The notes beneath the pieces are model-generated. The model was not told the DNA's origin. It did no database searches and worked only from the letters and a program-made list of their open reading frames with translations. Made by a program: the position numbers and the translations under genes. Below are positions 10,155 to 22,725 of a DNA stretch of 64,000 nt, piece after piece. The stretch is from the NCBI RefSeq assembly GCF_000801105.2, contig NC_079514.1, positions 27,738,227 to 27,802,226 on the forward strand, written 5' to 3'. Source of the DNA: Raphanus sativus. Its lineage: Eukaryota > Streptophyta > Magnoliopsida > Brassicales > Brassicaceae. How positions within the stretch are numbered: position 1 is the stretch's first letter; every line of letters begins with the position of its first letter.

Positions 10155-13110
10155 TTGCGTCGAAAGTCTTCTTAGCAGGTTGAGCTAAGCGGCGGGTTCT
10201 GTTGGCAACAGCAGCGGTTCAGAGAAATGTTCAAGGAAAGGTGTTCATTCAGGTTGTTACAAAGGAAATTCTCAGGATAGGGAGTTTGGTGTCTACAGGC
10301 TATTGAGGTTGGTTAGGATTGAGTCAAAGAGCTTCTGGTTTGAGGCAATGGTGATTCAGGTTCTGCAAGAGCTTCAAGTTAGCATCAACATCAGCTGGAA
10401 AATCTGGAGAAGAAGAATCAGTAGATTTGTAGGCACAATCACATGATTATTTCAGGGGTGATGAACCAAAGATGATGCTGAAGGATAAGGAGCATCAGGG
10501 AAGAAGCAGATGGTATTCGTTTTGTGGTAGACAAAAACGATGTCAGGGACAGAGAATGAAACGTTCACAGGGGATTATCTCAATGCACGTGATGGTTTCA
10601 GATCTATGAAATCATGATGAGAGACTTGCAAGGGATGCAGCGGTTGTTTGCAAGAAAGGGAAGAACCGCTGCACATGTGGGCGTGTTCGTGATCAGAGTG
10701 TTGGAGATTGATTTGAGTCGTTTGGGATGGATGATGTCTCAGGGGAATACAGACTCATCTTAAGTCAAAGCTATACTTAAGGAGAAGGAATCAAAGGTCA
10801 TCAATATCACAGGGACTGAAAGTTTTTTCAGAGATCACAAGGATTGAAGGTTATCTTTACGAAAGATGATCAATGGATCTTGCAGCTACACATATTTGTT
10901 GTCGTGGTGACAACAATATGACGAAACAGTGAATTGTTTTGGGTCGGTACAAGTCAGGCTCGTGGATGCATGAGAGGAAAGGTTTTCTGGCTGGTAAAAG
11001 AAAGCCAGAGGAGTCACCAAGTCAGTGTGGCTGAACAGGTTGTACCTCCACGAAGAAGAAACTAGAGTATGGGACAAGTGTGTAAAAGCCTACACAAGGG
11101 TATGTTGGAGCAAATGGCTATTTGTGGTAACAACATGCAGAAGCTTTAGTGAGGTCGTGTGAGTGACGGAGAAAACCTAAAGATAATAGGTGATTCAAGG
11201 TTAGACTTAGCTTGAAGATTCTGGTCAAAGGCAGAGGAAAATGCGCAGGCAGAATCGGGTTGAACAGGTTGTTACGACGTTGTAATCCTGAGGATAAAGA
11301 GTATGTGACAACAGTCATCAACACTTGTTCAAGAAGCAGAAAGTCGCTACCACAGCTAGGAGAAGCGTGTGTGAGTTCTACCTAGAGGAATCATCATGGA
11401 TGTCTGAGTCGGCAATTCCAGATGAATAGACTCAGAGGAGAAGTAAAGGACTCCGGTTTTGGTATCACGACCACAATGGTCAAGGTGGAGCTCTCAGATA
11501 AGAATTGAAGCTCAAAGGTAAAAGGAGAAATTTGCAGACTTGACCAGGTCGGAACTTCATGCTTGAACAGGTTATGGTTCGAGTATAGTTACAGCTGGAG
11601 AAACTCGTCACGAGTTTGACCCGACAACAGCTGTAAGGGAATATCTCAGGAGCATCACATGCGTAGATGATGAGAGATATGTTCAAAGACCGACAGGAAC
11701 ATTGAACAGTTGCAGAAACTTAGTTACAGAGACATGGTACTTCTAAAGGGTTATTTGATTCAGGTGGAGCCATTGAGATTATATAAGAATTAATGCATCA
11801 GGGATATATATAATCTGATTCCAGGTGGAGTGAGTCACTGGTTTAGAAGATGTCTTGATTGGTTCAGCTGAAAGGTAAAAGTTTCAGGCTAGCAACTTGG
11901 TCAGCTCAAGGGAGTAAGAGCTGAGAAGAAAGGTTATCCATGATAAGAGGCTCGTGGATATGTTCAGAGTGTCAAGGCCAGGAGTGTCAGGATCAGTTAA
12001 CAAGTACAAGTCGCATCATCAGGAGATTTGTAAGAGGAGTCTTACATAAGGGAACTTGTAGGCGAGACAAGTAAATCGGCGTATGTATCAGGAGTACACT
12101 GCAGTGAGGTTGATACAGAGGACCACGAAATAAGAGCCGAGTATGATGCAGGATAACACGTGGTGAGGTACTTGGTTAAACTGAAGGGAAGTAAGTATCA
12201 AGATATACTGAAATATGGAGCAGTGAAGATGAAGTATGGTGAGATGAAGCAAAGTAAGAAACTGTTGGAAGACATTGCAGAGATTACAAGGAATTTTCTT
12301 ACAGTTTGTCCATCTCAGGAAGGGTAAGACTTGTTCTCCACAAGCAAGCTCATCTTAAGCTCAAGTCATGGAACTGAAAAAAAAAAGGCTTCATGAAGAT
12401 ATAAGTGCAGGAAAAGCCGGTTGCACTTATGGATCAGAACAGGTGGAGTTCTAGAATATGTTTGCATCATAGAAGAGAGGAAATTTCTTCAAGGAAGTCC
12501 ATTGGCTAATGGCAGGTTCAATGACTAACAGGCGTGTTCAAGTCGTTAATGGTGATGCACAAGTTTTGGTGTTGGAGACATCTCAGTACAAGAAGGGTAT
12601 TGAGGAAAGGAAATCACAGCTGAGTAAAGGAGGGATATCAGGGATTCTAGATAAGATATCACAGGCAGCTCGTGAGGAGAGCCAAGGCGTACCAGGGATT
12701 ATATGGTATGAGGCTCAGTTCATTTAACTAGCAGTGGGGTCTAAATCTGTTAGTGGGGTTATGTTGTTATAGAACAGGTTGATCAGATGGTGCAGCAAAG
12801 ATATTTGTGTCGAAAGTCTTCCTAATCAGGTGGTGTTAGACAGTGTGTCCTGCTTGTGCAGCGGTACAAAGTGATGCTCAAATGCAGTCTGTTCAAGAAC
12901 ATCAAGGGTAAGTCAAAGACTGTTTCAGAGATATGGAGCATGATTGACTTCAAGGGTTTGCGGTTGATTCAAGGAGAATTATGTGGTAACAGTTTCTGTT
13001 AACAACATGAAGGGTGAACCAAGGTTGTGTCGAAAGTCTGTCCAGCAGTGATGGTTGGGTGGCGGGTCCTGTTCAGTGTAACAGCGGTACGAAACGTGTT
13101 CAAGGCTGAA
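10155..13110 (+). repeat. Three diverged internal modules in the non-autonomous element
   Basis: Copies at about 10155-10245, 12808-12890 and 13022-13110 share 'tgtcgaaagtct', a GCGGGT(T/C)CTGTT-like core, 'cagcggt(t/a)c' and a following 'gttcaaggc/aag' segment. They are ancient repeats in the coding-free interior. Similar words such as 'gaacaggt' and 'aggtggag' recur throughout. They show no coding pattern. Confidence 0.55.
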
Positions 13111-13735
13111 GTGTTTAAACAAGTAAAGAATCAGAGGTTGTTTCAGGTTTGAAGCATATATGGTTCGAAGGTAGTTACACAGAATTCATGTAATTTGGTT
13201 CAAGGCTCAATGCACATGAGTGGAATCGAAAAGCCAAGGAGGAAATAAACTTGCAGAAAGATGTTCAGGTTTCTGTTCAAACACTTGAACAGGTTCGTGG
13301 TTTTTTTGACAGCAAGGCTTTGTTGTTGATAAGTTCACGAGGAGTAAGATATGAAGTAACACGACTTCAATGAAGAGTTGAGCTTGACACTTGGAGTGTA
13401 ACAGCTGGGTTAGAAACTCAAGATAATGGATGAAGGTGATGGAAATTCAGAATGGCAATGGGATTGTCACATACCTTTCATCAAGCATGATGTCTATTTT
13501 CATTGATGGGGCTAAGTGGATTTACGTGTTTAATCTAGTTAAGCAGTTGTGGTGTATAAGTGGAAGCTTATGCAGGTTTCAAGAAGATCATAAAGGGACT
13601 TCAAGCTTGGCTCAAGATGGAGCTAAGAGAAGTGAGAAGAGATAAGAGAAGACATGGAGATGCAGAGGATGAGCAGATTTGCTCAAGTTTCAAGAGGTGT
13701 CGAGCACAAAGGAAGGGTTATGGACTTGGACCAAA

Positions 13736-13747
13736 CAGGTGGAGATT
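13736..13747 (+). promoter_or_regulatory. Polypurine tract of the 8446-14321 element
   Basis: 'caggtggagatt' lies directly before the 3' LTR start TGGAGG. This is the expected place for plus-strand priming. Confidence 0.6.
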
Positions 13748-14321
13748 TGGAGGTTTGGTCAAGTCCATCGGATTTGTTCATCGGCTGGGCCGAGTTGCAC
13801 AAGTTACACGTGGACAACCTATGGGCCTAATCGATAAAGCCCATTAGGTTAAGTGCTGACAATACAAAGAAGGAGAGATCACGACATGGATCTCTAAGCC
13901 AAGCTTCTGGGAGGCACGAGCCTCAAGCAACCAGAAAGGCTTCCATGGCGTCTCTTAGAGAGATAGAGTAAGCTAGAGATGATTTGTTGTTCTAGGCTTA
14001 GTTCTTAGCCATGTACTCTTGTATTATCTCTTTATACTCTCTAGGGTTTGCATACCGAGGAACAGAGAGAGTCTATGATCTTGTAAACCACTTCGGAGGT
14101 GTTTTCCGATACTTCATAGTGGATGTTGTGGATCCTGGATCCACTCCAGATGTAGCGTGCTGCAGCCGGAAATTGAGTTAAAAGTTCTTGTGTCATGAAG
14201 AAGGATTGAATCAATGGGAAAGATCAAGGGACCAGGGGATGTTATGAATCCCCAAGAAAGTCTTGTTAGAGTTACGATTGAGTCAACAAGTGGTATCAGA
14301 AGAACCACGAATTCCGCAACA
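13748..14321 (+). repeat. 3' LTR of the 8446-14321 element
   Basis: 574 bp, ends ATTCCGCAACA and is followed at once by the ATGCA duplication. It differs from the 5' LTR by scattered single-base changes. Confidence 0.9.
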
Positions 14322-14326
14322 ATGCA

Positions 14327-14915
14327 TAGAAGAGCTTATGAAGAAAATAAAACTACTCGATCTCCAACCACTTGAGAAGATTGAAGAGCTTGCGTTTATT
14401 TTTGTTATTTCTTCTTTATGTTTCTTTGGTTTAATGTGGTATATATGTCTCATTGTTGTATCAAATTCCAGTTTACTGTTAACTATGTTTATGAAATTTA
14501 ATGTAGTGTTAAGCTTTTAACTGAAAAAACGTATAGAGATAGTTCTTTCTTCTCTACCTTCTCTTGCATCTAAAAAAAATCATATGTTTTTACTCGTAGT
14601 CTCTCTCACTTTATTCTAATGCATTTAGTGTTTCTTCGTAGCTTATTTGGAACCAAAAGTATCATAAGATAAGCAAAGCAAACAATCCTAACTCCTTTAT
14701 TCATTTGTCAACAAGCAAATCATATAAGTTTGTGAAAATCATTATAAAACAATTGATCAAAACCAATGAATTAAGGAAGAACACGAGATTATGTTCTTTT
14801 TTTCTTGTTTAAAAAATTGAGTTTTTTTTTTCTAAAAGAATTTTTAAATTTTATTCACTTCAAAAACCTTTGTACAATCTAATGCTACTTACATGTAAAA
14901 AATAGAGACCTATAG
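14327..14915. repeat. Direct duplication, copy 2 segment a, right part
   Basis: Continues the copy-1 match (2947-3540) after the LTR element. Homology stops near 'agagacctatag', where the LINE remnant begins. Confidence 0.85.
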
Positions 14916-14941
14916 AAAGTTTATAGAGAAAAGAATGAACA

Positions 14942-15700
14942 AAATTATCTACTCCCAAGCCATATCTCCATGGCCTTATCATATTTATTTCCAGTTTTCT
15001 TTCTCAACGAAGAGATTTTGTTTCGGACCAACTTATCCAAAAAGATAAGGAGTCGAGCAGCAGGCTGTGGAGCCTCTCCCATTCTGCGAGTGTTTCTCTC
15101 ATACCAAACCTCATAAACTACCACTTGTAAGCAATAGAAAAATAGAAATGTTGATATTTTGTCTTGTAATCCTATCATTAATCGCTGTAACAAAAAAGGC
15201 CATCGAGCAGAAGAACCTGTGCCAGCCAGACCCCTGATCATACCTCTCCAAACTTTCTCAGAAAAAGAACACTCAAAGAACAAGTGATCTCTATGCACAG
15301 CCAACAAGTAGATATTGCTTGAGGATTATACTGGAGCAATCTATCCCCAGTCGATAATCTGTTATGCCCAGCTATCCAACTGAGAAATGAGTACGTATGA
15401 GTTGCCTCTTTGAACCAGAACCCTATGAACCATGGAACACGATCGAGGAGCATGCATTCTTATTAGGTGCCATGTTTGAGAGGTCATGAAACCCGGTCTG
15501 AAATCTCCATTTTCCCGCTTCCAAAGACAAATATCATCATGTTGTCCAAGACCATGCTCTTTGAGGTTCAGGATCTCTTGCTCTATTTGAAGGAAGACAG
15601 CTTCCATTTTAGTCATCTGCATTGCCATGGGTCTGAGCTTTAACAGCTTCTTCCACATCCAAGAGCCTAAAGAACTTGTTTCCCTTGACACTCCAAAATG
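14942..15700 (-). pseudogene. LINE remnant: RT zinc-binding (zf-RVT) region
   Basis: Minus-strand frames 15362-15691, 15238-15453 and 14945-15307 together give a broken version of the zf-RVT region near the C-terminus of plant L1-type ORF2: a WFKEATHTYSFLSWIAGHNR-like stretch, then RLSTGDRLL, CWLC, RDHLFFECSFSEKVW. They lie in different frames, so at least two frameshifts separate them. No RT core or endonuclease is present; this is the usual 5'-truncated LINE fragment or an excised piece. It fills the gap between segments a and b of the second duplicate. Confidence 0.75.
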
Positions 15701-15865
15701 AACCCTTCATGATCAAAAATTGAGTTTTTCAATACAAAAGATATATTTATAACTATATTTTCCTTATTTTCGCACATTTGTTCATGATACAAGACAAGTA
15801 GTTTGAATCTGTTTCTACAAATCTTAAACGTCTTGGATTAGATTGTTTGTAGAATGTTTTCCCAG

Positions 15866-16955
15866 TACATGAGAATGTTTTTACTATCTTTAAGTACCAA
15901 ACTGAATCTCTGTTAACGTGTTAACGTGGTCCCCCCGCAGCTGTTCCATTTGCATTAAATCTTATCGTTTTTACTTTTAACGTTTTCTATTCTAGGTTTA
16001 ATTTTTGTTTTTTTCCACTCATCACAGCCTATAATTTTAAAATCCAAAACTAGCCACATCTGCCAACAAAATAAAGAGTAAATGACAACTAAGAGAAAAA
16101 ATAATCTTGAGTTCAACGTTGAATACGTTAATGCAATGTTTATCAACAACAACAGAAGAAGAAAAAAAAAGTCCATCAATGCGTCGTCAATTCTTGTCAA
16201 ATTAATCAATGATTTTCTTTGGTTATCAGTTTGCATTATTTATATTTTGATTTACTTTTTGTGGGAGATTTTATACGGCTTCATGAAAGAGAACTAGTAA
16301 TCGATCTATTCAAAAGTGTGAACTAAAAAGTATACATGTAACTACTCGAAAGTGACAATCTACCGGCGTAGGATATTAACAGAAAACGATATTGCAAAAG
16401 ATAGAAATTAAACTTTGGAGAGACCGGAGGGGAGTTAGTATATTTTGTTTGCGGATGTTATTGATTACTTATTTCATCCATAGCGGGTGTCGAATCAAAT
16501 CAATTTTAAATGATTGAATTTATAACTAATCAACGTCGTTGTAGTTTTAGTAAGTCAATGACTCCAAGTGGTGACTGTTTGATATTGGTTACTCCAAGTG
16601 CCTCAACCTGCAGCAGCTCTCAGCATCACAGCTTTGTCCGTATATCTTTCTAACTAACCATGCAAAATCATTATTAAGTTTCATTAACACCAACAGCGTA
16701 GAAGTTATTTTTGTAATCTTTTTTTTTATCTCTCTAATTGTCGCAGAATCTGTAGAAAAAAAAGGAAACAATAGAGGCTTTTTAAAATTTTTGCGGATTT
16801 TATTGGTTACTTATTTCATTCATAGCGGGTGTCAAATGTACATCGTACGTAGCTGCATGTTGTTTGAGTCACTATCTTTCGTTGCTCTGCGTTTGCTTTT
16901 TGCGTTTTGTTCTTAGGAAATTTGTAAGTAGACCTTTAGGCCAGCTTAAAATTGA
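15866..16955. repeat. Direct duplication, copy 2 segment b
   Basis: Near-identical to 5176-6250. Small differences include an extra 'gtgttaac' near 15915 and the loss of several bases near 16805. Confidence 0.9.
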
Positions 16956-17720
16956 TTGTTTTTAGGTAGGAGGCTCTCTAGCTTCAAGGCTCGAATTACG
17001 TACGTGTTTTGAGTGAGTCTAATCATTATAATGTTAAGTTTTTTAGTGGGAGGATAGGTTCCAAAGAGGACTCTTTAGCTACGATGTCACTGCCTGCAAA
17101 ACCAGAAGTAATTGTCTTTCTTTTTATCTTATGTATGTTAAGAATGGGTTTTTACCCATAGGATACCCTAAACCGGGTTGAAGTTTAAAACCCAAAACCC
17201 TTATATTCTGTTTTTAAATTTCGCAGGTTTATTTTGGGCAGGTTTTGGTTTATAAATTATCCTATCGGGTTTATCCTATCTGAGTTTCGGGTATTCGATG
17301 GTTTTTTTTTAAAGAGCTACATTAAACGACATATAGTTTTTATTTTATTTTACCCTAGTTTTTTGTCTCTCTCGTAGCCCACAGTCACGATTCACGAATC
17401 TGAGATCTAAAAAATCAAATATGTTTTTCGACCATTCCGATAGAGACTAAAAGACACTAAAAGAGATATACTTTCTGTCTCCTACATTAAAAAAAACATT
17501 CGCTTGCCTTTTACTTATCCACTTATCCATTTGACAAACTGAACCATTATACTCTGTTTCTATCAAATGGGTTTGGTTCTGTTATAGAATCTGATTCTGA
17601 GTTATTGTCACATTGCCAAGTTTTAGTTTGTTATGTAAGAGTGACAAAATGATAGCTATATATTCTTAGTTAATGTGATTTGGTAAGTTGTGTACGCGTA
17701 CAGGTAGATAGCATCCCTAA
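16956..17720. other. Intergenic, low-complexity tract at 17150-17290
   Basis: Holds a 'cccaaaaccc' / 'atcctatcgggttt' degenerate tract. No gene or element end can be supported. Confidence 0.4.
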
Positions 17721-17969
17721 GTGTTTGTAGAAAGGAGAGATAGGTTGGTATCTCCTCTGACAGAGATGGGATTGACCTTCAGGTCCTCAACATCTCCGGT
17801 TAAGGCTTTCCACCCTCATGTGGATCTAACCCAATTTTTTAATTTGATCAAAAAACAAAAGCATCCAGATGAAGTCATCCACCAGGTTCTTCAAACAGTG
17901 GAGATCTATTTTAAGAAGGCTGCCTTGAAATTGTGTGATAATCTATATTATATGAAATGTCTTAGGTGA
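17721..17969 (+). pseudogene. Unrecognised gene fragment, 82 codons
   Basis: The frame contains a protein-like stretch, FHPHVDLTQFFNLIKKQK, followed by HPDEVIHQVLQTVEIYFKKA, with balanced composition unlike the flanking AT-rich DNA. It probably continues from an upstream exon: 'gtacaggtagatag' just before it could be a splice acceptor. The frame stops in AT-rich DNA at 17969. I do not recognise the family. An exon of a broken host gene is the most likely reading. Confidence 0.35.
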
Positions 17970-17984
17970 TTTTGTGTCTGTTTC

Positions 17985-18232
17985 TTAGAGTTTCTCCAAT
18001 GTATGCCTTTATATTTTTCTCTAAAATAGAGATTTCTATGGAATTGATCCAATGTATACATCTAAAATAGAATTCTTCTATTTTAAAGAAAAACTATATT
18101 TTGAGATTCCATTGTTATTCGTTCTTGAATTTCTAAAATCTCAATATAATTTTTTGTTACTGGTTTAAGAATTTTCAAACTCCATTCAAATCTCTTGTTA
18201 TTCTAAAAGTCTTGTTATTATTGATTCTCTAA
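17985..18232. repeat. Possible MITE-like AT-rich element
   Basis: Contains 'ctccaatgtatgcc', 'ctctaaaatagagatttcta' and 'ccaatgtatacatctaaaat' repeats of a kind common in Brassicaceae non-coding DNA. No clean terminal repeats or TSD are visible, so the call is weak. Confidence 0.25.
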
Positions 18233-19206
18233 TTATAACTAATCTAGTGTTATTGGTAGATGAATTCTATTCATTTTTACTCATAAGACTCAATTTTCAA
18301 AATATCATATGTATACATGTGATTTTCAAAATCTATGTAATAATTCTTAGCAAATATCTATTGCACCTTAAATCCAAATTATATGTCCAAAACTATAATT
18401 CATTACATTTTATATACCTTTACATTTTTGAATGTATAATTATATTTATATTGTTTTATCATTTTGAATATATAATTATATTTATAAATATTAAAATAGT
18501 TTGAAAAATAGTTTGAAAAAGCATTTTCAAGTTTCAGAAAGAAAACTTAAAAAATAAAATTGAAAAATTGCTTTTTTTAATAAAATATCAAATTTAAAAC
18601 ATATAATTCAAAATTATTTTTAAAATTATTATTTTTATTATTTCATTGGTACTCTTTATATATCTATAAAAAAAGTTTGTCTCTTTAATGAAATTTCTTT
18701 TGGTAAGCCTAATTGATGAAAATCTTTGCCAGTCTAAGTTATAATCAAATTTCATAAGTCAAGATATATACATTTTCCCAATCCACATAATTTTTAAGAT
18801 CTATCAACTCTTAAAATTTACAAACTCCATAGAAATTCATTACCCAATAACCCCCCTAAGTTTGAAACCAGAAAAGAGAAAATATCTCATAAGGTTAACC
18901 TTTTAGCTTGATTTCATGAAACAGTCTCTTTTCTTTTATTCTTGAAATTTATTTTACTTTTTTTACTATGTACTTTGGTTAATCGATAATACAGTATTAA
19001 TTATAAAATTTAATAGGTTATTAAATGTTTTGAGATGTATCAAAATTTGGCATATATTTTGCTGAGTTCACTTTGAAAAGAGAAAATTCAACATTATTAT
19101 AACAGATATATATATTTTTTTATTATAAGGAAACCAAAGAAAGAGAACAGATATATATTAGAAACAAGTACCATGAAAGGGAAAATGACTAAAAGAAAAA
19201 CATGAA

Positions 19207-19944
19207 TCATGCCTCTGAGTATTTAATGGCCATGGGTTTTTGACCTAAACACACCGTCTTTGAGATATGTTTCTTTGGTCGGGGATTGTGGATATCATCA
19301 CGACAAGTTGGACATGAATGATTGCGGCGTAGCCACGTGAGAATACAATCCCTATGAAAACAATGGTTGCAGCAACGCAACTTTGTGATGATGGTGCTTG
19401 TACTATGAACAAACTCCTTAAGACAGATTGGACAAACTGGTTTTATTGGTATTCTTTGACCTTTAGAGTCGTAATCGTTTAAGTCAACAACGTCATTGAT
19501 ATATGTTTCTTTGACCGCTTCAACTTGAGCTTCAACCAAGAAACCATGACCTGTTTTGGATAGTTCAATGGCCTCTTTGCAGATTTGAGGAAGGATGAGC
19601 CCTTGAATCCAGCTGTCTATGATTGTCTTAGACAAGGCGTTACACACATAACCACTGCAAATTTCTTCCCCAGCAAGAAGAAAACTAGGTGGGATCTCGA
19701 ACACGATTGCGGCTGATGCAGGTAGGGTCTTTTGTGATAGCAGATTTTCACAACGAATGCTATTAAGCCTCACAAAAGACCGTTCAACTTGTCGGATTAA
19801 AATCGAGAATGACCCTGAAATCTGAGAGTCAATGACGGCATGCGTCTTTGATTCATAGTTTACAGTCCGTGTCGTTGACACGATGCCGTCCATATCGTCA
19901 TTACCAAAGGTTTGACAAGTGCATATCTCTTTTAATTTGTTCAT
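19207..19944 (-). CDS. RING-H2 finger protein, probable E3 ubiquitin ligase, 245 aa
   Basis: Single-exon gene. The RING-H2 finger sits near the C-terminus: C171-x2-C174, C192-x-H194-x2-H197-x2-C200, then C211-x2-C214, with ten residues between C200 and C211, the normal spacing for plant ATL-like RING-H2 fingers. Trp204 is in the usual place for E2 contact. Residues 1-165 have no recognised domain, membrane helix or signal peptide, so a soluble protein is likely. RING-H2 proteins of this form usually recruit an E2 and ubiquitinate a substrate; the substrate is unknown. The ATG at 19944 matches the start of the paralogue at 55467, and the MNKLKEICTCQTF start is conserved. The last residues (AIKYSEA) differ from the paralogue. 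Flanks are AT-rich. Confidence 0.8.
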   Translation of the reverse strand: MNKLKEICTCQTFGNDDMDGIVSTTRTVNYESKTHAVIDSQISGSFSILIRQVERSFVRLNSIRCENLLSQKTLPASAAIVFEIPPSFLLAGEEICSGYVCNALSKTIIDSWIQGLILPQICKEAIELSKTGHGFLVEAQVEAVKETYINDVVDLNDYDSKGQRIPIKPVCPICLKEFVHSTSTIITKLRCCNHCFHRDCILTWLRRNHSCPTCRDDIHNPRPKKHISKTVCLGQKPMAIKYSEA

Positions 19945-22465
19945 CTGATCATTTGTTGTGTTCCGCTAATAGATCTGTTGTTTAATATTTATTGAGAAGA
20001 AGGGATTAGAAAAAGGAATTATTATTGGAAAAAAAGAACGCGTTTTCTTTTTGAAAAAGGAAAATATATATATGAAAAAAAAAGATCTATATTATTATTT
20101 CAATGATGATTTTGCTGATTTGTTATCTTATTCATGAGTTTATGATAACTCACTAGTTTAACTAATATTATTATTAAAAAATATTAACATACAAATTTAG
20201 AATGATATTTAAAATAATTAATAAACATATATTAACTAACTCTACCAATATATATACTATTTTAAGAAAATATTTTAATATTTTAATATATTTTTATTTA
20301 TCATGATATTTAGGATATTAAATTAAAAATAGATATAAAAATAAATACAAATTCTACCAATGATATCATAATTATGCTTATCTAATATTTAGTTTATGAT
20401 TCTAATAAATAATATGATATCAAATTTATATGATTCTTATTTTAATAATTGATCCAAATAAATATTATTACAATATTAAACTTAAGTTTAAAAGTAAAAT
20501 TTCATTGAAATTATTTTTTCGTAAAATATAAATTGTATACTCATGTTAAATATTTATATATTTTGAATATTAAACAAACATATTCCTAACCTGAAATAAA
20601 TTAATTTGTATTTGTACATGATGAAACACCAAATTTTTTTTGATCCGTTACTACAAATGTCATCAAAATAGTTATTTAAAACCAAAATAATAAATATTAT
20701 ATAACGACAATGAAAATTAACCACATATATATATATATATATATATATAGAAGCATGAAAAAATTAGGATAAAACATTAAATAACATTAAAATTTTGAAA
20801 ATAATATAAATATAATCTAAGAGAATATAGAGATTATATTTTGTAATTTATTATTTGAGTTTTTGTCACACTTTTCTTAAAATCTAAATTGCAGAAAAAT
20901 CGGCTATTGTTATTTTGTTGATGTTTTATAGGCCGTGATTGTTTATGATCTTTTTAATGCCATTATATTTTTCTCAGTTCACAAATACAATAAAATTTAG
21001 TTTCAAATCTAAACTTCCTAATTTGATTATTATTACTTTTATCTAAAATCTACAACCAATAAATAAAAATATAATACAAAAGAACATTATTTAATACATC
21101 AATTACCATCATAAATATTGAATTTATATAATTTAAAATTTTAGTCTAATTAGTAAAAATAAATATTAAAATTAAAATTCAGTAGATATATATACATATA
21201 TTAGTCCGCACAAAAATTGTGATTTGACTGATTTATTGGCTTGACTTTGACCTGTAATAGATTGGTCATCGGTTTTCAAAAAAAAAATTGATCATACTAA
21301 ACTGAAATAAATCAAAATAAAATTCTTTGCAACAATCCTCTTTCTATTATTTGAGGAGACCATTTTAAAATAAACATTTCTCTAATATATTATTATCAAT
21401 TTTGCCATTACTTAGGTGTCATCATTAGGATCCACCTCAAAGCCTTTATTGGATAACCCTCTATTTACTAGAATAATTACATGTCATACCATTATCAAAT
21501 AATACTACCAAATGATTATAGTATATGTTTCATTTATGCATCAATGTTCCTCCCCCCGTAAACCGAACTAGCTCATGTGTGTCAACGATTTTCATATATG
21601 GTAAATTCAAAATGAGCACCGGTTTAGTTATTTTCAACGGCAAAATTTTATTTACATTGGTATGTTAGCTTATTATATGTGTCTTGACCATACTATTATT
21701 TACATCGGTATGTGTCTTGACCATACTATTAATTATCTTATTACTGTATATATATTTTTGCCATTGACTATTACCGATCATGTATTCACGTGAAACAACC
21801 AGATTCATCTTCGATGTAATGATATAAATATTTTTTTATGATACTGATTAAATAGTTTTCGCTCGAGACTTTTTGACTGGTAAAAAATCTGTGTAATTTG
21901 ATATGTTGCAAATTCAAATGTTGCCAGTGGTTGAGATATGTTTTTGATTTACATCGATATGTTAGTATGTGGAAGGATCATACTATTAGTTAGCATATTA
22001 TATGTAAGAACCATTTATATATAATGCCATGTAAAAGTTCATACATTTTATATAACCTTAATTTACGTACCGAGTTAGTCTAAAAAAATACATTTAGGAA
22101 TCTAAGTCTTTGTAGTTAAGGAAATTCGTAAATCAGGTCATGAATGTGCGAATTGATCCGAAAACTGTGTCATTCTTGAGACTTGATTGGTGTCGAGTTT
22201 CCTTTATAATTTCACTGATATTTGAATTACACAAATGTTTTATTGGTTTTAACTCGATTGTTTACTTTCCAAGTTTATCATGTGCATTTTGATAAGAATC
22301 TGTTTATCAGTTATAGTAAAAACATTATACACAAGGCGCCAGCCAATATATTTATATTTAAAATTAGAAATCTTAATAAATATAATTACCATGTTTACTA
22401 TTCGTGAGACCACATCCTTCCTTATGTTGGTTGGAATATTCATTAAAATTTATTTAGAAATATAT
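19945..22465. other. AT-rich non-coding part of the left arm
   Basis: No gene seen. It holds a (TA)n run at 20725-20748 and a repeated 'ttatttacatcggtatgtg' segment near 21650-21730 with a diverged third copy near 21945. The empty Helitron site lies here at about 21950-21975. Confidence 0.5.
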
Positions 22466-22725
22466 ATTCCTTCTGTTTCAAAATGATTCATATATTAGGA
22501 AAATATTTTGTTTCAAAAAGACCAACATTTTACATTTTCTATACATATAATAATGATAAATAACAAATTTTAAGAAATTAAATTATGTTTATTGGATTTT
22601 AATTGGTTATTACTTATGAAAAAATGTTAAACACAAAAAACAATGTATTTACAATCAAAATTTAATAAGTTTTCTTAACATGTGTGATTTTTCTAGAATA
22701 TGTATCTTTTAAAAACAGAGAGAAT
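22466..22725. mobile_element. MITE, about 260 bp
   Basis: Imperfect terminal inverted repeats: 'attccttctgtttcaaaat' at the left against 'ttttaaaaacagagagaat' at the right, with TATATA-like flanks on both sides. Non-coding and AT-rich. The 'ccttctgtttcaaaatgatt' end resembles a common Brassicaceae MITE type. A partner lies at 51711-51960. Confidence 0.55.

Larger units (their letters stand above)
8446..14321 (+). mobile_element. Non-autonomous LTR retrotransposon, 5.9 kb, TSD ATGCA
   Basis: Complete by structure: 5' LTR 8446-9020, an initiator-Met tRNA type primer binding site at 9023-9034, a purine-rich tract before the 3' LTR at 13748, and ATGCA at 8441-8445 and 14322-14326. The empty site survives at 2937-2950. 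The 4.7-kb interior has no frame longer than about 96 codons and no gag, protease, reverse transcriptase or integrase motif on either strand, so it must have been moved by another element's proteins. The PBS type and roughly 575-bp LTRs would suit Copia or Ty3 families; with no coding sequence the superfamily cannot be decided. LARD-like in organisation. Confidence 0.9.
18233..22716 (+). repeat. Left arm of a large inverted repeat
   Basis: Matches 57094 down to 51711 in reverse complement along its length: the AT-rich 18247-18504 segment against 57067-56822, the RING gene against 55467-56186, and 22222-22443 against 52205-51984. Divergence is a few percent with small indels, so this is a real duplication rather than an assembly echo. 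The inner end falls at the edge of a MITE (22466-22725). This arm lacks the Helitron present in the right arm. Confidence 0.92.
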
